Origin: Veillonella absiana
Lineage (GTDB): Bacteria; Bacillota; Negativicutes; Veillonellales; Veillonellaceae
DNA length: 64,000 bases
Assembly (NCBI RefSeq): GCF_032970905.1
Contig: NZ_JAWJZA010000001.1
Direction: 5' to 3' (one strand)
Part shown: positions 44,606-52,463 of the stretch, piece after piece
Numbering within the stretch: the first letter of the stretch is position 1
How the letters are laid out: each line of letters begins with the position of its first letter
The notes under the pieces: model-generated
What the model saw: only the letters and a program-made list of their open reading frames with translations
What the model was told of the DNA's origin: nothing
Database searches by the model: none
Position numbers and translations under genes: made by a program

Positions 44606-46315
44606 TTATTTACTCCAATGTTGTTTTAGCACAGATGGATGTAAATTAGATACCGAATCAAGACCTTCACCACAAACGGCAGCGATAGTTTTCAACTGAG
44701 TCAATTGTTCCATTGTGTAGTATTCAGCATCGCCCATATTGTCGATATCTAAATAATTCTGGCAGCCTCGGCTAGCCTTAGCATTTGGCATATCTCCAGA
44801 AATGCGGGCCATAATAGATAACGATGGATGCGCTGCTTGCCATTGGCGCACAGGCTCGATGGAGCCCATGCGAGTTTCGCCGACATAGGCATTTGTCACA
44901 CCGTGCACATCACGGTCATAGGACAAAGCACTGACGATAATCACATCAAATAATTTTATCACATCAATGCTCATATCGTGAACAGATTGACGGACCGTCA
45001 TCATCAACGGACGATGCTCTGGATCGAGTTGACCTGCGATAGTCACAATTTCATTGAAATATGGCGCATCCTCTTGCATCACAAATCCTGGTTCATGAAT
45101 AAGACTCCAACCAATGATGGACGGATGATTTTTATGGGCCTGCATCAAGGTCCGAATCATAGTGATATGTTGTGGTAAAATGCGTCCTCTAATATCACCG
45201 CGACTATAAAAGGAAATATGATTGGTTAGCTCACCGATAGATGTAACACCTAGACCAGCAGCCGGCAATTCATCTAGCACGAGTAATCCCATTTCGTCTG
45301 CCATCGTTAATAACAACTCTGGCAACACATAGCCTCCTGTGTAAATACAATTACCACCAAGTGATAATACACGTTGCAATTCACGACGTGCTACGACAGC
45401 ATTCGACAATATGCCAGGAATATTCTCTATATCTAGCTTAACACCTTGTAAACGGATAGATTTACCATTCAAATTCCATACTCCATCTTGTAGCCCTACT
45501 TGGCGGATACCGATTGGTATAGAATATGTATCATGTTGTTTACCGAGACGACTCACATCAAAATCGACACGGTACATATAGCCGTCTCCAATACTCCACA
45601 AATGTGGATTTTCAAGAACAAGCTGACCATTTCCACCTACGCCAGTGGCCACCACACGGCCATCCCGGTCCCGTAATATAGTCGTTACTAAACAATTCCC
45701 TTTGATACTTGCTACATAACTAATAACGGCTTTATCAGCACACAATTCCTCAATGTGAAAGTTCACATCCAGCAATCGATTTTGTGGTGCCGTCGTCATA
45801 TGCACAGTGCCACATAGTCCACTTGGTACGCGATAGGGTACAGCACTTACGCGTTGTTTTTGCCCATCCACACCTTCTACCAAGGTGCCACCGAGCATAT
45901 CATAGGGAGCAATATCGTTATTAACTTTCACAATAACGGTATTATCCTCACCATAATGTAGATGGCGAGTCACCTCGAATGAAGCTGGTACAAAGGCCCC
46001 TTCATGGCGCCCTACCTCTGTGCCATTCACATATACAACGGCACGACGGCCAATATTTTCAAAATGAAGGTATACGAGCTCGCCTAACCATTCCTTTTGA
46101 ATATACACATGGCGCTCGAACCACATAGTACCTGTGTAGTTACGGTCGTGTAAATCTATAAAATTATCATGGACGTTAGAAGGAACGATGACCTGCATCC
46201 CTTTTGGTACAGATTTCTCCCAACTAGCGCCATCTTGGTCAAATTTAAAATGCCACGCCCCATCGAGCGATACCGAATGACGATAGGCATTTTGCAATGG
46301 ATATATGAGATCCAT
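44606..46315 (-). CDS. GH2-fold protein, probably catalytically inactive
   Basis: A 569-residue protein with the three-domain layout of glycoside hydrolase family 2: N-terminal jelly roll (SLDGAWHFKFDQDG, YTGTMWFERHVY), an immunoglobulin-like middle and a C-terminal TIM barrel. The acid/base motif NEP is HEP (WSLIHEPG, Glu408). The strand that should carry the nucleophile Glu (TE(Y/F)G in beta-glucuronidase) reads IMARISGD (501-508), without Glu. The usual NKHED loop is also absent (GVKLDIENIPG). A binding role or a changed mechanism is more likely than ordinary hydrolysis. No signal peptide is seen. It precedes an AEC transporter gene with which it is coupled. Confidence 0.75.
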   Translation of the reverse strand: MDLIYPLQNAYRHSVSLDGAWHFKFDQDGASWEKSVPKGMQVIVPSNVHDNFIDLHDRNYTGTMWFERHVYIQKEWLGELVYLHFENIGRRAVVYVNGTEVGRHEGAFVPASFEVTRHLHYGEDNTVIVKVNNDIAPYDMLGGTLVEGVDGQKQRVSAVPYRVPSGLCGTVHMTTAPQNRLLDVNFHIEELCADKAVISYVASIKGNCLVTTILRDRDGRVVATGVGGNGQLVLENPHLWSIGDGYMYRVDFDVSRLGKQHDTYSIPIGIRQVGLQDGVWNLNGKSIRLQGVKLDIENIPGILSNAVVARRELQRVLSLGGNCIYTGGYVLPELLLTMADEMGLLVLDELPAAGLGVTSIGELTNHISFYSRGDIRGRILPQHITMIRTLMQAHKNHPSIIGWSLIHEPGFVMQEDAPYFNEIVTIAGQLDPEHRPLMMTVRQSVHDMSIDVIKLFDVIIVSALSYDRDVHGVTNAYVGETRMGSIEPVRQWQAAHPSLSIMARISGDMPNAKASRGCQNYLDIDNMGDAEYYTMEQLTQLKTIAAVCGEGLDSVSNLHPSVLKQHWSK

Positions 46316-46479
46316 ATAATATCCTCCTTATGGTACTATTACTATCTTTCAGTATACATAAGAATGCAAGAAAAATAAAGAATTGAGCGCATATTTATGG
46401 GTATTTTCAACGTCCTCAAATATCAGTATAATAAAAACATGAACATTTAACTCGTAATTTATTGTGAAAGTAGGTTCCC

Positions 46480-47139
46480 ATGAAATATACTACCATCATT
46501 TTTGATTGTGACGGCACATTATTAGATACCCTAACGGATTTAAAAAACGCTGTAAACCACGTATTAGCATCCCACGATTTTCCAGTGCGTTCCAATGCAG
46601 AGGTTAAACGTGCTCTTGGCAATGGCGTGGAACATCTCCTCCGTGAAAGCCTCCCCACATCTGTCACAGAAAACGAAATCCCTCCCCTCCTCTCAGAGTT
46701 CAAAGAATATTATGGCGAACATCTTCAAGATTTTACCTCCCCTTATGACGGCATTCTAAACGTTCTTGATGCACTTCGAGCTGAGGGCTATAAACTAGCT
46801 ATCGTTTCTAATAAAATTCAAGAAGGCGTTATCCCTTTGGCTAAGAATTATTTCGGTGATCGATTACCTGTTGCTATCGGCGAACGTCCTAATTTACAAC
46901 GCAAACCAGCTCATGATATGGTGTTACAAGCTCTGAGAGAACTCGATTCCACCCAAGAAGAATCCGTCTATATTGGCGATTCCGAAGTAGACGTAGCCAC
47001 AGCCCGCAATTCAAAACTCGAATGCATTGGCGTCACTTGGGGGTTCCGTGAGGAATCTTTACACCAAGAATTAGGCGTGAAATATATTGCCCGAAAACCA
47101 GCAGATATTCTAGATATTATGAAACTATTGAACCAATAG
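46480..47139 (+). CDS. HAD-family phosphatase (phosphoglycolate/pyrophosphatase-like)
   Basis: A 219-residue HAD hydrolase. Motif I is FDCDGTLLDT, motif II is IVSNK, and motifs III/IV are KPAHDM and YIGDSEVDVATA. A helical cap lies between residues 15 and 80, as in Gph/PpaX-type enzymes. The substrate, a small phosphate ester such as phosphoglycolate, is inferred from the family. It is a single gene converging on rplT, with a shared terminator. Confidence 0.9.
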   Translation: MKYTTIIFDCDGTLLDTLTDLKNAVNHVLASHDFPVRSNAEVKRALGNGVEHLLRESLPTSVTENEIPPLLSEFKEYYGEHLQDFTSPYDGILNVLDALRAEGYKLAIVSNKIQEGVIPLAKNYFGDRLPVAIGERPNLQRKPAHDMVLQALRELDSTQEESVYIGDSEVDVATARNSKLECIGVTWGFREESLHQELGVKYIARKPADILDIMKLLNQ

Positions 47140-47230
47140 TACGAGAAATATATAGTATCTGAACCACTCATCAAGGAGCAGTTCTTTTCTGTCATTATCA
47201 GTGTATAGTGCAGTAGTAATTCAGAGCATC

Positions 47231-47260
47231 AAAAAAGGAGCCCATAGGGCTCCTTTTTTA
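47231..47260. terminator. Bidirectional terminator
   Basis: AAAAAAGGAGCCC (47231-47243) pairs perfectly with GGGCTCCTTTTTT (47247-47259) around a 3-base loop. It serves the HAD gene (+) and rplT (-). Confidence 0.92.
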
Positions 47261-47271
47261 TTTTATATTGA

Positions 47272-47622
47272 TTACGCGTTTTTTGCTACTTCAACAAGTT
47301 TAGCAAATGCTGCTGCATCATTTACAGCAAGATCAGCTAACATTTTGCGGTTAACTTCTACGCCTGCTTTAGTCAAACCAGCGATGAAACGGCTGTAAGT
47401 CAAACCATTCATACGAGTTGCTGCATTGATACGAGCAATCCATAATTTACGGAATTCGCGTTTTTTCGCACGACGGTCACGACGAGCATAGAATAATGCT
47501 TTCATTACAGTTTCGTTAGCTTTTTTGAACAAACGACTGCGTGTACCACGGTAACCTTTAGCTAATTTTAAGATTTTTTTATGACGTGCATGAGCTGTAA
47601 CGCCCTTTTTCACTCTTGCCAT
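47272..47622 (-). CDS. rplT: Ribosomal protein bL20
   Basis: A 116-residue large-subunit protein with the standard MARVKKGVTAHARHKKILK start and the YARRDRRAKKREFRKLWIAR region. L20 represses its own operon in bacteria by binding the leader or messenger RNA. It is the last gene of infC-rpmI-rplT. Confidence 0.97.
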   Translation of the reverse strand: MARVKKGVTAHARHKKILKLAKGYRGTRSRLFKKANETVMKALFYARRDRRAKKREFRKLWIARINAATRMNGLTYSRFIAGLTKAGVEVNRKMLADLAVNDAAAFAKLVEVAKNA

Positions 47623-47652
47623 TGTAATTTCCTCCTGCTATTAATCGAATGC

Positions 47653-47850
47653 TTATGCGTATGGTAACATTTTTACAACACGTTTGTAGTCAGATTTGCT
47701 AACCAATGTTGCTTTACGAAGATTACGTTTACGAGCTGGGGATTTTTTTTCAAGAATGTGGCTTTTGAAAGCTTTTGCACGCTTGAATTCACCAGTACCA
47801 GTAGCTACGAAACGTTTAGCCGCTGCGCGACGAGTTTTAATCTTTGGCAT
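47653..47850 (-). CDS. rpmI: Ribosomal protein bL35
   Basis: A 65-residue basic protein beginning MPKIKTRRAAAKRF. GAGGAGG lies 9 bases before the ATG at 47850. A longer frame from 47868 would overlap the ribosome site and is not used. It sits between infC and rplT. Confidence 0.96.
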   Translation of the reverse strand: MPKIKTRRAAAKRFVATGTGEFKRAKAFKSHILEKKSPARKRNLRKATLVSKSDYKRVVKMLPYA

Positions 47851-47868
47851 AATTTGAATCCTCCTCAA

Positions 47869-48381
47869 TTATCCTTTGCTTGCTAAAATCATAGTCATAT
47901 TTCTACCCTCAAGTTTCGCTGCTTTTTCAACAGTGGCACTTGCTTCCAATTCCTTGGCAAAACGGGTTAATACGTTAAGACCTAGTTCCGGATGGCTCAA
48001 TTCACGGCCACGGAACATGATTGTAACTTTTACTTTGTTGCCTTCACCTAAGAACTTAGTTGCGTTTTTCATTTTAACGTAAAAGTCATGATCCTCAATA
48101 TGTGGACGAAGTTTTACTTCTTTCAAAGTAACAATCTTCTGCTTTTTCTTAGCTTCTTTTTCTCGTTTTTGCTGTTCATAACGATATTTACCAAAGTTCA
48201 TAATACGACAAACTGGTGGTTTACCGTTAGGGGCAATCTCAACGAGATCAAGTTGTTTTTCTTCGGCTAATGCTAAAGCTTCGCGGGCTGACATAATACC
48301 GATTTGTTCGTTGTCAGGACCGACAACACGAATTTCACGTGCACGAATTTCTTCGTTAATACGTGGTGTATCCTTGCTAAT
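47869..48381 (-). CDS. infC: Translation initiation factor IF-3 (ATT start)
   Basis: IF-3 binds the 30S subunit and proofreads initiator tRNA and start codons. The N-terminal domain (RINEEIRAREIRVVGPDN), lysine-rich linker (KREKEAKKKQKIVTLKEVKL) and C-terminal domain are all present. The start is taken as ATT at 48379-48381, six bases after GGAGGTG, as in the infC genes of E. coli and Bacillus. IF-3 discriminates against this codon and so limits its own synthesis. A TTG at 48396 lies within the Shine-Dalgarno and is rejected. The product has 170 residues. Confidence 0.93.
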   Translation of the reverse strand: MSKDTPRINEEIRAREIRVVGPDNEQIGIMSAREALALAEEKQLDLVEIAPNGKPPVCRIMNFGKYRYEQQKREKEAKKKQKIVTLKEVKLRPHIEDHDFYVKMKNATKFLGEGNKVKVTIMFRGRELSHPELGLNVLTRFAKELEASATVEKAAKLEGRNMTMILASKG

Positions 48382-48403
48382 ACCATTCACCTCCAAGTGA
48401 AAT

Positions 48404-48492
48404 AAAAAAAAACGGACGGCATAACGCCATCCGTAGCAAAGTTCACACTATTTAACCTATTATTTCTCGATACTAGGTGAGTGGCGGATGGC
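48404..48492 (-). promoter_or_regulatory. L20-type leader attenuator of infC-rpmI-rplT
   Basis: On the minus strand a terminator hairpin (ACGGATGGC 48426-48434 with GCCGTCCGT 48412-48420) is followed by eight Ts, directly before the infC Shine-Dalgarno. Upstream GCCATCCG (48485-48492) is complementary to the first terminator arm, so the two structures exclude each other. This matches the L20 leader logic of Firmicutes. The rest of 48493-48900 is AT-rich without visible genes. Confidence 0.75.
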
Positions 48493-48907
48493 CTCTTCTT
48501 TATTAGTTACTCAATTATATTACCAATAACTATGAATATTGTCAATACTTTTCTTATCTTATCTTACTCATACTATACAAATTGTGTACAAGATAATGTA
48601 TATTATACAAGATCGACTCACCCTTACACAATAGCTCCTACGGTTTTATTCTCGCCCCCAATTTATATACTTTCACTCTTATTACATTTCATTATAAGTC
48701 CTTCATAAAATAATCCATACCATTTTATTTGCTTTCTGTATAATTTTTCTACATATTAAAAATCTCTTTATGTTATACTAAAAGTGACCCAATATTTTTT
48801 TACTATTCTACAAAATATATTTGTGAATTGCGTGATTTTGCAATATGAAATCTTCGTAGGTACTCACATCTATATAGTAAAAAAGGAAAATTTGATAGGG
48901 TATGTAT

Positions 48908-48930
48908 TATAATATGTTACAAATGTAACA
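48908..48930 (+). promoter_or_regulatory. Promoter -10 and palindromic operator of the DASS carrier gene
   Basis: TATAAT (48908-48913) is followed at once by the perfect palindrome TGTTACAAATGTAACA (48915-48930). That has TGTTA-N6-TAACA symmetry and covers the likely transcription start. The half-site spacing is that of CRP/FNR-family operators, and the position implies repression. The regulator is unknown. Confidence 0.5.
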
Positions 48931-48946
48931 GAAAGGTGGCATGTGT

Positions 48947-50431
48947 ATGTCTCAAGAAAAAGTTGCACCTTCCCGTACAAAGGTGCAAAATATCGGCCTA
49001 ATCTTAGGGTTTCTTATACTCTTAGGTATTTTGGCCATTCCTACACCAGAAACACTATCTACTGGTGGTCACCGTATGATCGGTGTATTAGTGTTTGCTA
49101 TTGTAATCTGGATGACCTCTGCCGTATCCTATCCAGTAAGTGCAACTATGATTACAGCATTAACGGCGCTCCTACTCGGTTTCTCTCCTAATCCAGAGGC
49201 ACCGGCCAAATTATTAGGTACTGGTAAAGCTTTAACAATGGCTATATCTGGCTATTCTTCTAATGCCATGATTCTCGTAGGCGCAGCAATGTTTATTTCT
49301 GTGGCGATGAGAAAAACAGGTCTCGATCGTCGTATTGCAATGGCTGTATTAAGCAAAGTTGGTACAAAGGTTAACCGTATTTATTTTGGTGTACTAGTAA
49401 CTGGTCTTATCCTATCATTCTTTGTTCCTAGTGCTACTGCGCGTCTAGCCTGCTTAGCTCCAATCATTATTGGTATTACTGAAAGTTTAGGCATTCCACG
49501 TCGCAGCCAATTAGCAGCACTTCTTATGGTAGGGGCTACCCAAGCAGATACATTCTGGAATATCATGGTCCAAACGGCTGCTGCACAAAACTTAGTTGCT
49601 GTAGGCTTTATGAACTCACAACTAGGTCAAGCTGTAAGCTGGATTGACTGGCTAACTGCTGCTGCACCATATTCTATTTTAATGGTAATTATTTCCTACT
49701 TTCTATCTAAAATGCTTATTAAACCAGAATTTGATGAACTCGTTGGTGGTGATGAACAGCTTGCTAAAATGAAAGCTGAAATGGGCCCTATGAGCTTCGA
49801 TGAAAAGAAATTGCTTGCTATTTCCGTAGCATTGCTATTCTTCTGGTCTACAGGGGGAAAATTACACTCTATTGATACAACAACCACAACAATTGTGGCT
49901 ATCGTACTGTTCTTCTTCCCGGGCATTGGCATTATGGACTGGAAGTTCGCCCAATCTCGTATCGATTGGGGTTCTGTAGTCATGTTCGGTGCTGGTATTG
50001 GTTTAGGTTCTGTATTACTAAAAACAAAAGCCGCTACATGGTTAGCTAATGTATTCGTAACAGCCTTTTCCTTAGAAACAGCTTCCGTATTCTTATTAAT
50101 TGCGATTATGTCTGCATTTTTAATTGTTGTTCATCTTGGTTTCGCTTCTGCTACAGCATTGTCCTCTTCTATGATTCCTATTGTAATCTCTATCGTTGTA
50201 GGCCATACAGCAGATGGTATGAATCCATTAGGTGTAACAATGTTAATGCAATACTCCATCTGTTTTGGTCTTGTACTCCCTGTTAACTCCCCACAAGGTA
50301 TGTTATCCTATGGTACAGATACATACGATGTAAAAACATTCATGAAAACAGGTATTCCATTAACAATCATCGGTTATGTGTTATTCCTTGTATTTGCAGC
50401 AACATACTGGCATTGGATCGGATTATCCTAA
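48947..50431 (+). CDS. DASS-family sodium/dicarboxylate or anion symporter
   Basis: A 494-residue, roughly 12-helix carrier of the divalent anion:Na+ symporter family. SYPVSATMITALTALLLG, the region around SFFVPSATARLACLAPI and the C-terminal LGFASATALSSSMIPI and LPVNSPQGMLSYGT contain the paired SNT-like substrate motifs, here SAT and NSP. Succinate, malate, fumarate, citrate or sulfate are possible substrates; C4-dicarboxylates fit the inferred metabolism. AAAGGTGG lies 7 bases before the ATG at 48947; the ATG at 48941 is too close. Confidence 0.88.
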   Translation: MSQEKVAPSRTKVQNIGLILGFLILLGILAIPTPETLSTGGHRMIGVLVFAIVIWMTSAVSYPVSATMITALTALLLGFSPNPEAPAKLLGTGKALTMAISGYSSNAMILVGAAMFISVAMRKTGLDRRIAMAVLSKVGTKVNRIYFGVLVTGLILSFFVPSATARLACLAPIIIGITESLGIPRRSQLAALLMVGATQADTFWNIMVQTAAAQNLVAVGFMNSQLGQAVSWIDWLTAAAPYSILMVIISYFLSKMLIKPEFDELVGGDEQLAKMKAEMGPMSFDEKKLLAISVALLFFWSTGGKLHSIDTTTTTIVAIVLFFFPGIGIMDWKFAQSRIDWGSVVMFGAGIGLGSVLLKTKAATWLANVFVTAFSLETASVFLLIAIMSAFLIVVHLGFASATALSSSMIPIVISIVVGHTADGMNPLGVTMLMQYSICFGLVLPVNSPQGMLSYGTDTYDVKTFMKTGIPLTIIGYVLFLVFAATYWHWIGLS

Positions 50432-50447
50432 TATACAATTTCATACT

Positions 50448-50480
50448 AAAAAATGGAACCTTTAAAGGTTCCATTTTTTA
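50448..50480. terminator. Bidirectional terminator
   Basis: AAAAAATGGAACC (50448-50460) pairs with GGTTCCATTTTTT (50467-50479) around TTTAAA. It separates the DASS gene (+) from the adhesin remnant (-). Confidence 0.9.
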
Positions 50481-50530
50481 TACTATCATTTTATTTTCTC
50501 AAACGATTGTGCTCCGCTTGTGCATATTAT

Positions 50531-51055
50531 TTATTTCTGATTGATAGCTTTACGCAAATCCACTACATGATTTTTAGTGCGATCAGGTAATTCTGATTTC
50601 ATTTCTTTAGTAGCTTGTTTTGCAGCAAACCAAACAGCTTCATTAACATAAGAACGTAGTTCATCGTTAGCAATGTTGGATTGATGTGCTTTAACAACAT
50701 CTGTTAATTGCATAGCCAATGCAGACGCTTGTTCTTGTGTTTGAGGCATATTGCTTTCAGTTGCTGTATTCAATACATCGTTAAGAGCTGCAGCAACAGA
50801 ACGTAATTCATCTACACCATAGCTATTAGTGTAACCAGCCTCTTTTGTATAGCCAGGTAATGTTTCATAGCTATAATTGCGGTCATGTTTATTATCTTCA
50901 TTCCAGTTATGAGAGCGTTTATAGAATTCTACACGACGTTCTAAATGATACACAAAACGCTCTGCGTAGCTATGTTTAGCTCCTTCTAACCAAGCTTTAT
51001 CATTAGCTGATAATTTTTCATTATTAGATTTTTTATCCTCTACCGCGGTAACCAC
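50531..51055 (-). pseudogene. Helical ORF fused out of frame to the adhesin remnant
   Basis: A 174-codon open frame whose first codons overlap the broken end of the adhesin gene. The protein is charged and mostly helical (EKLSANDKAWLEGAKHSYAE; ELRSVAAALNDVLNTA), with a Tyr-rich middle (YSYETLPGYTKEAGYTNSYG). I do not recognise it. It has no signal peptide or clear ribosome site. One reading is that a deletion joined the adhesin to the body of a neighbouring exported protein, removing the adhesin barrel and this protein's start. It may be untranslated. Confidence 0.5.
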
Positions 51056-52123
51056 CCATACCCGCCATGATTTGTGTCGGTTCCATAGGATCGTAGGACA
51101 TAGGTTTTAACGCAGCCAATGCAGCTGATTTAGCACCCGCTTCATTAATATCTCCACGAAGTTCATTGATTTTTTCATTTACACCATCATTGTTGTTGAT
51201 GATAGTTTTAATATTGTTAATTTCAGTAGTATTTGCATCCACTGCATCTACCACAGCTTTCAACTGACTGCCATTCACTGCATCTGTAGATGTATCACTG
51301 ATCAAACCAGGTGCTACATTTTGAATGCGGCGAGTACCAGTAGTGCTACCCACACTCACTACTCCAGTAGTTACATTACCACCAGCAAAGGCATATGTTT
51401 TTCCACCGATTGTACCACTAGTATAAGACGTAGATAAACCTGCTGTTGTAGCACCTTCCGTAACATAGGCAGAGTTAGCACCTAGGAACATCCAGTTGTA
51501 ACCGCACCAATCGCAATCGCACTGTGGCCACTCGCTACTACGCCATAGCCGTTAGCAATCGAGTATTTACCAGATGCTAACGATACATAACCATTAGCAC
51601 TAGAAAACTCTCCAGTTGCCTCAGACAATGCGCCTACTGCGATACTTGCAGTACCTGTAGAACGAGATGAAACACCTAAGGCAGAACTATACGTATTAGT
51701 AGCTCTTGAATTGTCACCAATCGCCGTTGAAGTGTATCCAGTTGCCTGTGCAAGCGCACCAAAAGCACTCGCACCTGTACCATTAGCAGTAGAATCCGCA
51801 CCTACTGCTGTATCTAAAGTGCCTAAAGCTTGAGCCGTTCTTCCAATAGCCGTACTAGCCTGTGCCCCCGCCTTAGCCTCCTGACCTAATGATATCGCCG
51901 CTTGATGCTGAGAGCTAGCACCTTTACCAATAGCAATGGAGTTTTTAGCAGTATCTGCAGTTTTAGCATCTTGACCAATAGCTACAGAATCAGTACCACT
52001 TGCAAGAGTTGTACTAGTAGTAGCTGTTGTATTGATTTTTAATTGATCCACATCTGCAGCACTCACACTACCTACAGCGCTCACAGCCAATGTACTCAAT
52101 ACTAATGTCTTCAAAATATTCAT
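51033..52123 (-). pseudogene. Broken YadA-type trimeric autotransporter adhesin
   Basis: The start at 52123 encodes a signal peptide (MNILKTLVLSTLAVSAVGSV, cleaved near SVSA). About 190 residues of YadA/Hia head repeats follow, with the SxAIGxxAxA pattern (SVAIGQDAKTA, NSIAIGKGASS, STAIGRTAQA). The frame stops at TAG near 51483. A second frame starting near 51491 continues with neck and stalk sequence (TSTDAVNGSQLKAVVDAVDA) and the beginning of the YadA anchor (AALAALKPMSYDP, then MAGMGGYRG). It ends after the first barrel strand, so the outer-membrane beta barrel is missing. The frame break and the lost anchor make export of an adhesin very unlikely. Confidence 0.8.
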
Positions 52124-52237
52124 AAAACCCCATTCTGGTTTCTCTCTCAAGATAACCATACAATATTAATAAAAATGATAATACAATCCCAACATATGCT
52201 ACACTCTTTAACTTTGAGTTCATCATATATTCATCAT

Positions 52238-52259
52238 ATTAAATTGTTAACAATTTAAT
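52238..52259. promoter_or_regulatory. 22-bp perfect palindrome upstream of the adhesin remnant
   Basis: The sequence centred on GTTAAC (core AAATTGTTAACAATTT) is perfectly self-complementary over 22 bases, 115 bp upstream of the adhesin start. TTGTTAACAA resembles Rex or BirA half-site content, but the regulator is unknown. The rest of the 340-bp gap (52124-52463) is AT-rich with nothing else recognised. Confidence 0.45.
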
Positions 52260-52463
52260 TTATATACAGTCACACTTATTTTACATTTATAAAAATAAAA
52301 TACCACCATTGTTTTATTCATATATTGTCTTGTATTGATTCATTCTAGATATACTAGAAACAAACAATCACAATACAACCTATGAATCACAATGATGGTA
52401 TTTATGATGGTATTCTACATAATAAGCTTTTCAACAGATTGGAGCCTATACGTAAACTCTATT

